Assembly (NCBI GenBank): GCA_020343435.1
Contig: CP070794.1
Span: 84,923-125,261 of the forward strand
Direction of reading: 5' to 3'
Length of the DNA stretch: 40,339 bases
Source of the DNA: an archaeon
Lineage (GTDB): Archaea > Nanobdellota > Nanobdellia > Pacearchaeales > UBA284
The notes beneath the pieces were generated by a model. It was not told where the DNA came from. It was given only the letters and a program-made list of their open reading frames with translations, and searched no databases. This document shows positions 25,318 to 33,961 of the stretch, piece after piece; positions within the stretch are counted from its first letter, which is position 1, and the number at the start of each line of letters is the position of its first letter. The translations under genes and the position numbers were made by a program.

Positions 25318-25449
25318 ATGCCACCAAGACCATTACCTCATGAAAGGTTTGGACCAAGAGAACTTTTAGATGAGCCAACACATAGAGAACTTATGGAGAA
25401 GTTAGAAAGAATTGAAGAAGTTTTAAGAAGATTAGAAAGCAAATTCTAA
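25318..25449 (+). CDS. 43-aa microprotein with Pro-rich head and coiled-coil tail
   Basis: A short open frame, MPPRPLPHERFGPRELL to RLESKF, preceded by a strong TAGGAGG seven to eight bases upstream of the ATG and by a good BRE/TATA. Residues 1-20 are Pro/Arg-rich; 22-43 form a regular heptad-like helix (ELMEKLERIEEVLRRLES). The layout echoes the last 40 residues of the divergent regulator, which is also Pro-rich then coiled-coil. It may pair with the regulator; this is inference. The gene ends seven bases before the convergent Dph2-like fragment. Confidence 0.7.
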   Translation: MPPRPLPHERFGPRELLDEPTHRELMEKLERIEEVLRRLESKF

Positions 25450-25456
25450 TCTTTCT

Positions 25457-25708
25457 TTATTTTTTGAATTCTTTATGTCCAAAATGAATTAAAAGATCAA
25501 CTTTTAATTTACTTAGATCAGGAATATCACAAGCTCCAAAACAAGTTCCTATCCAAATTATGCATTTGGCCTTAGTTTCTTTTTCAATCTTATCAGTAAT
25601 TTCAGTAGCTTTGGGTTTCAATGCTTCTGGAAGTTGTAAACATACAGTTTTTGCTCTTGATTTCTTTATTTTTTGAACTACCTTATCTAATTCTAAGTTA
25701 TAATCCAT
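25457..25708 (-). CDS. dph2: truncated Dph2-like protein, domain 1 only
   Basis: Dph2 is the radical-SAM-like [4Fe-4S] enzyme that makes the first step of diphthamide on elongation factor 2. This 83-residue product matches only its first domain: KTVCLQLPEALKPKATEITD, IGTCFGACDIPD, VDLLIHFGHKEF. Cys60 in GACD corresponds to the first cluster ligand. The full enzyme has three such domains of about 110 residues each, with one ligand from each, so this product could not hold the cluster alone. It stops after HKEFKK, at the usual end of the first strand-helix unit. It has its own start and a TATA-like GTATAAAAAG upstream, so it may be a remnant or a re-used domain. Confidence 0.8.
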   Translation of the reverse strand: MDYNLELDKVVQKIKKSRAKTVCLQLPEALKPKATEITDKIEKETKAKCIIWIGTCFGACDIPDLSKLKVDLLIHFGHKEFKK

Positions 25709-25740
25709 ATTTTTTTAAAATCAAAATGCTTTTTATACTT

Positions 25741-26001
25741 ATGGTAACAGAATTCCAGAAAAGAGTTTATTCTATAGTAAAAAGAATTCCCAGAGGTAAG
25801 GTTATGACTTATGGTCAAATAGCTAAGAAATTAAAAACAAGTCCAAGAGCTGTTGGTCAGGCATTAAAAAGAAATCCTTTTGCTCCAAAAATCCCTTGTC
25901 ATAGAGTAATAATGTCAGAAGGCTCTTTAGGAGGATATAATGGTAAAATGAATTCTAAAAAGAAAAGAGAATTATTAAGAAAAGAAGGATTTTTTATCTA
26001 G
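25741..26001 (+). CDS. ogt: methylated-DNA-protein cysteine methyltransferase (catalytic domain only)
   Basis: Repairs O6-alkylguanine in DNA by transferring the alkyl group to its own cysteine. The 86 residues cover the C-terminal domain only: RVYSIVKRIPRGKVMTYGQI, then SPRAVGQALKRNPFAPKIPC with acceptor Cys53 in PCHRV, and GSLGGYNGKMNSKKKRELL. Unlike alkyltransferase-like proteins, the reactive cysteine is kept. I use the ATG at 25741, because TTTTTTTAAAATC (about 25710-25718) is at the right distance for a leaderless transcript; an in-frame ATG at 25726 is possible. It is divergent from the Dph2-like gene. Confidence 0.92.
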   Translation: MVTEFQKRVYSIVKRIPRGKVMTYGQIAKKLKTSPRAVGQALKRNPFAPKIPCHRVIMSEGSLGGYNGKMNSKKKRELLRKEGFFI

Positions 26002-26007
26002 TTTTAT

Positions 26008-26316
26008 TTAGTTCCTTCGTTTTTTTCTTTTTTGACTTCTTGTACCCCCCTTAGGAGTCTTCCTGGGATTTTTACGATCTACCCAATTTCCCTTTCTCTT
26101 TTTCTCCGTTCCTCTTGTTCCTCTGGCGTACATTGTTTGGAAATCTGTAAGATCTGTTGCTTCAGTTACTCTTTTATACATTCCTTTGAAAAAATCAACA
26201 GTTTTATCATAAGCCCTTAATACACCATTATAGATGTGGTAGAATGGATCTTCAGGTATTGGTAATGCTGCTTCTTGTACTCTATCCCCTAAACGGTATC
26301 TTAGTCTTTCATTCAT
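26008..26316 (-). CDS. unknown 102-aa protein with strongly basic tail
   Basis: Residues 1-60 are mixed and helical (RLGDRVQEAALPIPEDPFYH, YNGVLRAYDKTVDFFKGMYK). Residues 65-102 are Arg/Lys/Gly-rich (KKRKGNWVDRKNPRKTPKGG) and probably bind nucleic acid. There are no cysteines or membrane segments. It is downstream of nusA on the same strand with a 35-base gap, at the place where rps12 and rps7 follow in many archaea; neither is recognisable here. Family not recognised. Confidence 0.62.
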   Translation of the reverse strand: MNERLRYRLGDRVQEAALPIPEDPFYHIYNGVLRAYDKTVDFFKGMYKRVTEATDLTDFQTMYARGTRGTEKKRKGNWVDRKNPRKTPKGGTRSQKRKKRRN

Positions 26317-26351
26317 ATAAATTTCAGAAATTTGTTAATATATAAATATTT

Positions 26352-26768
26352 CTATCTTACATTAACTTCTTTAATATCAAAGAATCTTTTCAAAGCATCT
26401 GTTAATTGTCTTAATCTTATTTTATCTCTTCCCATAAATACTGCTCTTGTTTTTGTTGAGGGTACTGAAAATGTTAATTTTTGATCTTCAAGAGTCATTT
26501 TCTTGAATGGGCAAGATACAAGGTTTTTAACAAACCTATGAATCTGAATAGAAGTTTTTCCCAAGGGTGTTGGAATCACTTTAATGTTCGTATTTAATTG
26601 TTTTCCCAAATAACCAAGTTTTGATCTTTGTAATTTTCTTAAGAAAGCAGGATGAACTGTAAAAATCAAAGAGTTATCATAAGGAAAACAGCCTTTTGCT
26701 TTTATCCTTGTTATTCTTTCAAACAGATTTAGAGCTTGAATTGTTTTTATATCCAACTTAGCTTTCAT
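26352..26768 (-). CDS. nusA: archaeal NusA, KH-domain transcription factor
   Basis: Archaeal NusA is a small protein of two KH domains that binds nascent RNA. The 138 residues fit, with the first KH ending in AKGCFPYDNSLIFTVHP and the second with SVPSTKTRAVFMGRDKIRLR and a helix to the end. The GxxG loop of the second KH appears as GRDK, and that of the first as RSKLG. Its position after rpoA and eL30 is the canonical archaeal order. It overlaps the eL30 stop by 11 bases. Confidence 0.85.
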   Translation of the reverse strand: MKAKLDIKTIQALNLFERITRIKAKGCFPYDNSLIFTVHPAFLRKLQRSKLGYLGKQLNTNIKVIPTPLGKTSIQIHRFVKNLVSCPFKKMTLEDQKLTFSVPSTKTRAVFMGRDKIRLRQLTDALKRFFDIKEVNVR

Positions 26769-27000
26769 TTTTTATAACAGCAATAACTGAGATATTAAAG
26801 TTTTTCTTCAAAGTCTCTTTTATAGTCTCTTTATTGTCATCAAGTTTGACAATATCAACACCTTTTTGCTTTTTTATCTCAGGAGCATCTAAAGCTAGAT
26901 AGATCTTTTCAACTAATTTTTTCTTTAAAAGTTTAAGAGTTCTTTTTAAACCAAAAATATACTTCTTACCTCTAAGTTCTTTTACTAAATTAATTTTCAT
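26758..27000 (-). CDS. rpl30e: 50S ribosomal protein eL30, shortened
   Basis: The position between rpoA and nusA and the sequence (YIFGLKRTLKLLKKKLVEKI, then YLALDAPEIKKQ) identify eL30, a member of the L7Ae/L30e fold. At 80 residues it is shorter than the usual 100 or so: the segment that carries the family's NIELGTACGK-type RNA-binding loop is replaced by DDNKETIKETLKKNF, so the kink-turn contact surface may be lost. It overlaps the rpoA stop by four bases. Confidence 0.75.
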   Translation of the reverse strand: MKINLVKELRGKKYIFGLKRTLKLLKKKLVEKIYLALDAPEIKKQKGVDIVKLDDNKETIKETLKKNFNISVIAVIKNES

Positions 27001-30000
27001 TTTCTTACTAAAGCTTTTTTATCTCTTATTTTTACTAATAACCCTGGTAAACCAGTTCCTACTGGAACAGCCTGGTTCAGGATTAAGTTTTCTACAACAC
27101 TAACTAATCTATCAGAATGACCATTAATTGCAGAATTAACAAAATGTTTGATTGGAGTTTCGAAAGATGCTCTAGCAAGTATAGAAGCCTTATCACTTAC
27201 TATTCCAACTCTTGTGACTCCTTTAACTTTTCCACTAGAAGTCATTGCATCTGCAACCAACTTAATATGTTTTGGATTAATATCAATACCTTGTTTTTCT
27301 ACAACCCTCATTGCTTCATTAATTATTGTTTGTCTCGCAGCTTCGATTCCCAGAACTGCTGTAGCTTCATGAATATTGTTTGTTGTGGTTCTAGTTTTAC
27401 TTACTCCCTTGATTTTAAGAACATCTTCTAAGTTTGATCCTGCTGTTAATATAACATATCCAGTTTCTCTTTTTACTGGAAGAACTTGTGTAACTCCCTT
27501 AACCCCAGTTATAACTGTCTTCTTTAATTTTTCTTTAATCCTATAAACTTTCTTATAATCTTGTTCACTTTTACTTTTAATAATTATTGAGTGATCTTTT
27601 TTATGTACTCTTAGATGTTTTGTTTGTAATTCTTTAACAACTTTATCTGTAGTTAATTTAAGGTTTCTCAGCATTCCAGTATCAAGTTCTACATTTATTC
27701 TAGAATTTGTGAAATCAATTGTTATTTCTTTTGAAATATCAGATAATGTAATTTCTTTAATTCTTGCAGCAACTTTCTTTGCTCCTTCTTCAGTATTAAA
27801 ATCTTTATCTAAATAAACTTCCATAGATGGTGTTGAGGGTTTCTTTCTTGCATCAAAGATTTCAATAAGTCTTGGCAATCCTACAGAAACCTGCATCTCA
27901 GATATCCCAGAGAAGTGGAATACATTAAGTGTCATCTGCATAGAAGGTTCCCCAATACTCTGTGCTGTAATAACTCCTACAGCTTCTCCTGGAGCTATCT
28001 TACTATCTTTCAAATGTTCTTTACTAACATCAACATCATCCTCTCCATATTTTAATTCTATAATATTGGAATTAGAATCTCTTACAGTTCTATCATATTC
28101 AACCCTTATATCTTGTAATGCGTTGATTAGTCTTCTTGATAAGTAACCAGATTTTGGAGTTCTTAGACCAGTATCCATGAGTCCATCTCTTCCAGTTACT
28201 GCTGTGAAAAAGAATTCATCTGGTTTTAATCCTCTTAAGAATCCAGATCTTATGTATCCTCTTGATCTTGGTGAAAGAGATCCTTCTTTGTAAAAAGACA
28301 AAGTTCTGTTTGTATAACCCATATCTATTCTCTTTGCCCATAAGGATTGCTGTCCAACTACATTTGACATCTGGGTTATAAAAAGTAAACTTCCTCTTGC
28401 TCCACATAGAACCATGATATATGCTGGATTATCTCTCTTAATGTTTTTTTCGACAATTTCACTTGCTCTTGGTCGGATTTCATTAAGAGTTTGAAGTAAT
28501 TTGATTTCCCTAGTTTCTTCTGCAGTTTTACCTGGTAAGATTTCTAGAGATTTGTTATTATACTTTTCAATTATCTCTTCAGATTTCTTGTATAGGTTCT
28601 CATTGATCTTCTCAATTTCTTTTTCAACATCTATCCCTGTTTCAACATCAGATAATGCCATAGAAATCCCTTTTTTAGTTAAGTATAGGACCCCCATTAA
28701 GAATACATTTCTTAAGAACTTCATTGCTATTTTCCTTCCAAATTCTTTATCTACTTCTCTAATCAAACTATTCTTTTCAACACCAACAATATCCTCATCT
28801 ATAGCCCCACTAATATGTTTTCCATTCTTTATAGAGAAGTAACCATTGTAAGGGCAAGCTTCTTTCTTGCATCTGTTGAAATGTGAACAATTCTTTCCTT
28901 TACATGATTTATTTTTAATTTCAAAACTTACTTTAGGAATCATTGTTGAGATTATATCTCTTCCAGATAGCTTCTCTTTTGAGAAAGAAATCTTTTCTGA
29001 GTCCACTCCACACTCTGCAAGTAATTGTGCAGCTTCTCTTTTATTGATTTTTTCTGCTAAACTTAATAAGTATAATCCAGTAATTGAATCATCTATACAT
29101 CCGAAAACATTAGCATTTATTTTTGGAGACATTAATTGTGTATCTACATCTAATAATCTCTGAGCTTCTGCTCTTGCTTCTTCTGTTTGTGGAGCATGAA
29201 TATTCATTTCATCCCCATCAAAATCAGCATTATATGGGAAACAAGTTCCTGGATGAATCCTGAAAGTTCTTGATGGAAGAACTCTTGTAAAATGACCCAT
29301 TAAACTCATCTTATGTAAACTTGGTTGTCTGTTGAATAAAACAATATCCTTATCTTGTAAATGTCTTTCAACAATATATCCTACTTCTATTTCATCTGAG
29401 AGTTGGTCTCTTAGATCTTCTGTAATTCTCTTTCTCTTTTCATCAGGTCTTGAAATAGAAACTGCTCCTGGATAAGTTTCTTTTTTTACTAATTTCTTTA
29501 GAAAATCCATATTTTTTGAAGTTGCTCTTTCAGGAACACTTAGTACTTTTGCAACTTCTGGTGGAATTCCCACTTCGTTGAATTCTATAAATGGATCAGG
29601 ACTTACAACTGTTCTACTTGAGAAATTTACTCTTTTACCTGCAAGATTATGTCTAATTCTTCCTTCTTTACCTTTGATTCTTTCAGTTATTGTTTTTAAT
29701 GGTTGACCAGATCTATGTCTTGCTGGAGGAACATTTGACATTCCATTATCAAAGAAAGTTGTAACATGGTATTGTAATAAATCCCATAAATCATCAATAA
29801 TAACTTCTGGTGCTCCTGCATTCAAATTCTCCCACAATCTTTGGTTAGCTCTAATAATATCGGATAATTTGTGTGTTAAATCATCTTCACTTTTTTCTCC
29901 AGATTCTAAAGTTATAGATGGTCTTGCTGTTACTGGGGGAACTAATAATAATGTAAGAACAGCCCATTCTGGACGACAAGTTTCTACATTAACTCCCAGG

Positions 30001-30515
30001 ACTCTGAGATCCTCTTCTTTTAAGTTTGTTAATCTTTCTCTTATTTCTGTTGGGAATATTCTTTTCTTACCTTGATAGAATGAAGATGGTTTTTCAAGTT
30101 TAATTTTTTCTTTTTTTGCTCCGCAATGAGGACATTTTTTTGCATTTTTTGCTTTATCAACTCTCTTTAATTTGATATCTTCTTCTTTTAATAGAATTCT
30201 TCCACATTGTTGACATGTTGCTTTTAGGCATAAATCAATTAATGGTAAGAATTTAATATGTAAAACAGGTCTTGCAAGTTCTATGAATCCAAAATGTCCT
30301 AAGCATTCTTTCATAAATCCCCCACAAGTTCTACATCTAACTCCTGGGGTTATTGCTCCTAATCTTAGATCCATTAAACCACCATCAACCGGATAACCAT
30401 CCATATCATAAAGTTCTGGGGTTATAATCTTTGTAGCAGTATATTTTTTAATATCTTCAGGACTAAGTAAAGAAAATTTAATTTCTTTTACTTGTTTTGA
30501 TACAATATCTCTCAT
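26997..30515 (-). CDS. rpoA: RNA polymerase subunit A, with A' and A'' fused
   Basis: The 1172-residue product covers both parts of the largest subunit, which are split in most archaea. The A' part has zinc motifs CRTCGGFMKECLGH and CQQCGR..CPHCG, the metal-A loop NADFDGDEMNIH (about 428-440), a second Cys cluster CKGKNCSHFNRC, and the bridge helix TGRDGLMDTGLRTPKSGYLS. The A'' part follows directly, with only about 17 residues after YGEDDVDVS before GEAVGVITAQSIGEPSMQMT (about 843), and ends in a trigger-loop and jaw region with GLPRLIEIFDARK. The total is shorter than the usual sum of A' and A''. The bridge helix differs from common archaeal sequences (RDGLMDTG in place of REGLVDTA). One base separates it from rpoB. 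Confidence 0.95.
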   Translation of the reverse strand: MRDIVSKQVKEIKFSLLSPEDIKKYTATKIITPELYDMDGYPVDGGLMDLRLGAITPGVRCRTCGGFMKECLGHFGFIELARPVLHIKFLPLIDLCLKATCQQCGRILLKEEDIKLKRVDKAKNAKKCPHCGAKKEKIKLEKPSSFYQGKKRIFPTEIRERLTNLKEEDLRVLGVNVETCRPEWAVLTLLLVPPVTARPSITLESGEKSEDDLTHKLSDIIRANQRLWENLNAGAPEVIIDDLWDLLQYHVTTFFDNGMSNVPPARHRSGQPLKTITERIKGKEGRIRHNLAGKRVNFSSRTVVSPDPFIEFNEVGIPPEVAKVLSVPERATSKNMDFLKKLVKKETYPGAVSISRPDEKRKRITEDLRDQLSDEIEVGYIVERHLQDKDIVLFNRQPSLHKMSLMGHFTRVLPSRTFRIHPGTCFPYNADFDGDEMNIHAPQTEEARAEAQRLLDVDTQLMSPKINANVFGCIDDSITGLYLLSLAEKINKREAAQLLAECGVDSEKISFSKEKLSGRDIISTMIPKVSFEIKNKSCKGKNCSHFNRCKKEACPYNGYFSIKNGKHISGAIDEDIVGVEKNSLIREVDKEFGRKIAMKFLRNVFLMGVLYLTKKGISMALSDVETGIDVEKEIEKINENLYKKSEEIIEKYNNKSLEILPGKTAEETREIKLLQTLNEIRPRASEIVEKNIKRDNPAYIMVLCGARGSLLFITQMSNVVGQQSLWAKRIDMGYTNRTLSFYKEGSLSPRSRGYIRSGFLRGLKPDEFFFTAVTGRDGLMDTGLRTPKSGYLSRRLINALQDIRVEYDRTVRDSNSNIIELKYGEDDVDVSKEHLKDSKIAPGEAVGVITAQSIGEPSMQMTLNVFHFSGISEMQVSVGLPRLIEIFDARKKPSTPSMEVYLDKDFNTEEGAKKVAARIKEITLSDISKEITIDFTNSRINVELDTGMLRNLKLTTDKVVKELQTKHLRVHKKDHSIIIKSKSEQDYKKVYRIKEKLKKTVITGVKGVTQVLPVKRETGYVILTAGSNLEDVLKIKGVSKTRTTTNNIHEATAVLGIEAARQTIINEAMRVVEKQGIDINPKHIKLVADAMTSSGKVKGVTRVGIVSDKASILARASFETPIKHFVNSAINGHSDRLVSVVENLILNQAVPVGTGLPGLLVKIRDKKALVRK

Positions 30516-30516
30516 T

Positions 30517-33500
30517 TTAATCCTCGTATTTATTTTTTAAGATAAGTTTTGGATTTACATGTAATGATGTTAGTTCTTCCATTAATAATTTGGAAGCGTA
30601 AGATACCTCAATTGCCTCAAGTCTATGGCTTCCACACATTGGACATTGAGATTTTTTCTTTAATCTGCTTTTTCCAACAACCATTCCGCATTTTGAACAG
30701 ACATAAACTTTAACATTATCAGAACTAAACCTTTCTTTTAACAATAATGAAGATCCATGAGCTACTAATGCATCTTTTTCCATCTCTCCTAATCTTAGAG
30801 CTCCTGCTTTTGCTCTTCCTTCAACAGGTTGTCTTGTTAATAATGTAACTTTTCCAGTTGCTCTTGCTTGTATCTTATTAGCAACCATATACTTTAGTTT
30901 GTGATAGTACATGTTTCCAATGAAAATCTTAGCATCTAATGGTTTTCCAGTTACTCCATCATAAAGAGTTTCTTTTCCATCTTTTCTAAATCCTAATTTT
31001 AATAATAATCCCTCAAGTTCTTCTGGTTTCATATTGTTAAATGCAGTTCCATCAACAATTTGTCCACTCAAACAACCCATTTTTCCTGCTAATAATTCTA
31101 ATAAGTAACCAACAGTTAAACGAGCTGGAATTCCGTGAGGATTGAATATCACATCTGGTCTGATTCCTTGACTTGTGAAAGGTAAATCTTCTTCTGGAGC
31201 AATCATCCCAATGACTCCTTTTTGTCCGTGAGGTGATGCAAATTTATCCCCTATTTCTGGATTTCTACTATCTCTCATTCTTACGTAAGACATTTTTCTT
31301 CCTTCCCCATCAACACTTACAAAAACAGCATCAACACATCCTTTCTCTCCTTGTCTTATGACCATGCTACTCTCTTTTTTGGCTTTAGCTAATGAAATTT
31401 CTTCCATTTCTAACATGAATTTTGGTGGAGAAACTTTTCCAAGAACAACATCTTCTGCTTTTAACCCAGCTTCAGGATAAACTATCCCATCATCTTCCAA
31501 ATACTGGTAAGTTTTCTCAGTTCTATAGCCTTGAACATCTTTTTGTGGAATTCCTATTTTGTCTCTTAGGTTTCCTGTGTAATGTAATTCTGTTGCTCCA
31601 TAAGGTCTGAAGAAAGTTGACCTTGCTAATCCTCTTTCAACACTTCCTTTATTCATTACAATTGCATCACTCATATTATATCCTTGGTAAGGCATAATTG
31701 CAACAATTACGTTTTGTCCAGAAGGATGTAAATCAATATTATCATAAACAAAACTTCTTACAATTGGTTTTTGTGGGTAATGTAAGATACTAACATCTGT
31801 ATCTAATAGATCTAAGAAATTAGCAGAGTATATTCCTAATGCTTGTTTTAGTGCTCTTCCAACTTTGTTTAATCTTGCAGCGTGATCATGATCTCCAAAT
31901 GGGACTAAAGCTGTGATTAAACCAAACATAGCTATTGCATCGATTTCAAGATGTGTGTGCTCTGGTGTTAATTCTTTTTCATCTAGAGTAACGTATGCAT
32001 TATCTTCTTCTGCAGCATCAATATACTCAATAATCCCCTTTTGTACTAATTCATCCCAGCCAGTTTTTCCTTCTCTAAGTTCTTTTCTTATTTCTTCTGA
32101 GAATTTTGATTTTCCTTCTTTAACAATTATTAAAGGTCTAATAACTCTTCCAACTTCTGTACTTAGGAAAATACTGTCAATTCCTTTTGCGTGTCTTACA
32201 CTTAATTCTCTTGGTAATTCTGCTGCTCTTCTTTTTTCTTTAATTGTTTCTATTAATTTTTTTGGTTCATCTGTGTTTCCTATAAATTTTCCATTAAAGT
32301 AAATATCAGCTTTTCCTGTTTTTTGCATTCCTGCTTTTTCAAGAATTGATCTTAGTTCCTTATCATTTAAAGAAACATTTGTACTTACTCTTGCTAAGAT
32401 GGATAGATTCTTTCTTAATCCAATTGTTGGACCTTCAGGAGTTTCAATTGGGCAGAATCTTCCGTATTGTGTTGGATGTAATGTTCTGGCTTTGAAATTC
32501 TCTTGTTCATTAGGTAAAAGACTTTTTACCCTCTGTAATTGTGCTAAAGTTGTTAAGAAATTATCATTCTCTAGGTTCTGAGTTACTCCTGCTCTTTCTC
32601 CAATCCAGTTTCCTGTTGCAAATGCACTCTCAATTCTATGAGAGAATAATGTTGATTTTGCTAAACTCTTTATTGAGTAGAATTTCTTTCTTCTTGCAAT
32701 TTTTTGTAAACTATGTTGTAAATCTCTGATGAATATTGTTAGATTAACTCTGAATAAATCTGTTAATAAATCCCCACTTAGTTTAACTCTTTTATTTGCA
32801 TAATGATCTTTATCAATCTTTAATTCTCCATCTTTAGCTAACAAGAATAATTTGATTAATTTACACAAGTTTGTACCTTTTTCTTTTCTTGCATCTTTAG
32901 TTGTTCCAATATGTGGTAAAAATGCAGAATCTGTTCTTAATTTTACTCTATCTAAAATCTCTTTTTGTGTTCCTTGTAATGACATTAATTCTGCTATTTT
33001 TAAGAAAGCTTCTTCAGATGTTCCTACTGAACTGTATTCATAGAAATTAACAATTACTGTGTCAGATTCTTTTCCTATTAGTTGTGCTATCTCAGCATCT
33101 TTTGTTACTCCTAATGCTTTTGCTAATAAGATTGCTGGAATGTTTTTGAATCTTGAGAAGTTAACTACAATTGTTCCATCAGTTGCTTCACTTACAGTTA
33201 CTGGGATTCTATAACTTCCTCTTTGAGAGAATAACCTTAACATTGTTCCTTTTGGTGTCTCTTCAACAAAAGGTTGATTTTGAGCTAATTCCTCCATCAT
33301 CATTAATGCCCTGTTGTTTCCATTGATTATGAAGTAACCTCCAGGATTACTTGGATCTTCATGATTTTTGATTAATTCCTCTTTTCCCATTCCTGTTAAG
33401 TTACAGACTTTACTCTTAACCATAACTGGAATACTTCCCATCTCTACTTTTGTGTATTCTTTTCCTCCAACACCAATTTCTAGGTAAACTGGAGCAGAAT

Positions 33501-33753
33501 AAGTGATTTTTCTTAATCTTGCTTCTATTGGCATAACTTCTCTTATTGATCCATCAGCTTCAATGATTCTTGGTTTTCCTACAGAAGCTCTTCCAAGCCA
33601 TAATTCTACTTCATCTCTTGGAATATCTTCATTTATTGCATCAACAATTTCTTGCAATCTTCTATCTATGAAGTCATTATAAGAACGAATGTTAGATTCA
33701 ACTAAGGAATGTTGTTCTAAACATTTTTTTACGAGCAAATGACTTTTTAACAT
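30517..33753 (-). CDS. rpoB: RNA polymerase subunit B (undivided)
   Basis: The second largest polymerase subunit, 1078 residues, not split into B' and B''. Landmarks: GYFIINGNNRALMMMEELAQ near the start; FCPIETPEGPTIGLRKNL; GYNMSDAIVMNK; GDKFASPHGQKGVIGM; FNPHGIPARLTVGYLLELLA; and the C-terminal zinc knuckle CSKCGMVVGK with CPMCGS. Two residues near the active site differ from the usual archaeal sequence: Ser695 in NMSDAI, where an acidic residue precedes the metal-binding Asp, and Pro841 in KFASPHGQKG, where Arg is usual. The gene is between rpoH and rpoA with one-base gaps, so all are co-transcribed. Confidence 0.97.
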   Translation of the reverse strand: MLKSHLLVKKCLEQHSLVESNIRSYNDFIDRRLQEIVDAINEDIPRDEVELWLGRASVGKPRIIEADGSIREVMPIEARLRKITYSAPVYLEIGVGGKEYTKVEMGSIPVMVKSKVCNLTGMGKEELIKNHEDPSNPGGYFIINGNNRALMMMEELAQNQPFVEETPKGTMLRLFSQRGSYRIPVTVSEATDGTIVVNFSRFKNIPAILLAKALGVTKDAEIAQLIGKESDTVIVNFYEYSSVGTSEEAFLKIAELMSLQGTQKEILDRVKLRTDSAFLPHIGTTKDARKEKGTNLCKLIKLFLLAKDGELKIDKDHYANKRVKLSGDLLTDLFRVNLTIFIRDLQHSLQKIARRKKFYSIKSLAKSTLFSHRIESAFATGNWIGERAGVTQNLENDNFLTTLAQLQRVKSLLPNEQENFKARTLHPTQYGRFCPIETPEGPTIGLRKNLSILARVSTNVSLNDKELRSILEKAGMQKTGKADIYFNGKFIGNTDEPKKLIETIKEKRRAAELPRELSVRHAKGIDSIFLSTEVGRVIRPLIIVKEGKSKFSEEIRKELREGKTGWDELVQKGIIEYIDAAEEDNAYVTLDEKELTPEHTHLEIDAIAMFGLITALVPFGDHDHAARLNKVGRALKQALGIYSANFLDLLDTDVSILHYPQKPIVRSFVYDNIDLHPSGQNVIVAIMPYQGYNMSDAIVMNKGSVERGLARSTFFRPYGATELHYTGNLRDKIGIPQKDVQGYRTEKTYQYLEDDGIVYPEAGLKAEDVVLGKVSPPKFMLEMEEISLAKAKKESSMVIRQGEKGCVDAVFVSVDGEGRKMSYVRMRDSRNPEIGDKFASPHGQKGVIGMIAPEEDLPFTSQGIRPDVIFNPHGIPARLTVGYLLELLAGKMGCLSGQIVDGTAFNNMKPEELEGLLLKLGFRKDGKETLYDGVTGKPLDAKIFIGNMYYHKLKYMVANKIQARATGKVTLLTRQPVEGRAKAGALRLGEMEKDALVAHGSSLLLKERFSSDNVKVYVCSKCGMVVGKSRLKKKSQCPMCGSHRLEAIEVSYASKLLMEELTSLHVNPKLILKNKYED

Positions 33754-33754
33754 C

Positions 33755-33961
33755 TTAGATAACTATCCTATAGAAAATAGTTTTTTTGTCACCTGCTTTT
33801 CTTTCTATTTTGACTATTTTTCCGACGTCAATTCCTTCAGGTAAAGCAGGATCTTTTCTTGAAATTTTAGGTAATTGTGATGGATTGATATTGAGATCTG
33901 AGAGTAGTTTCTTGACTTGTTCTTGGGTCAGAATAGAGTGCCTTGGCTGTAGAATATGCAT
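33755..33961 (-). CDS. rpoH: RNA polymerase subunit H (Rpb5 C-terminal-like)
   Basis: The 68-residue product matches archaeal RpoH: LQPRHSILTQEQVKKLL, then LPKISRKDPALPEGIDVGKI and KTIFYRIVI at the end. It binds the jaw of the polymerase. It is the first gene of the operon rpoH-rpoB-rpoA-rpl30e-nusA. The ATG at 33961 is close downstream of a BRE/TATA and a 43-base dyad. Confidence 0.96.
   Translation of the reverse strand: MHILQPRHSILTQEQVKKLLSDLNINPSQLPKISRKDPALPEGIDVGKIVKIERKAGDKKTIFYRIVI

Noticed and set aside
25621-25740. N-terminal extension of the alkylguanine transferase
   Set aside because: It is antisense to the Dph2-like gene and adds a hydrophobic stretch unlike this family; the ATG at 25741 fits the promoter.
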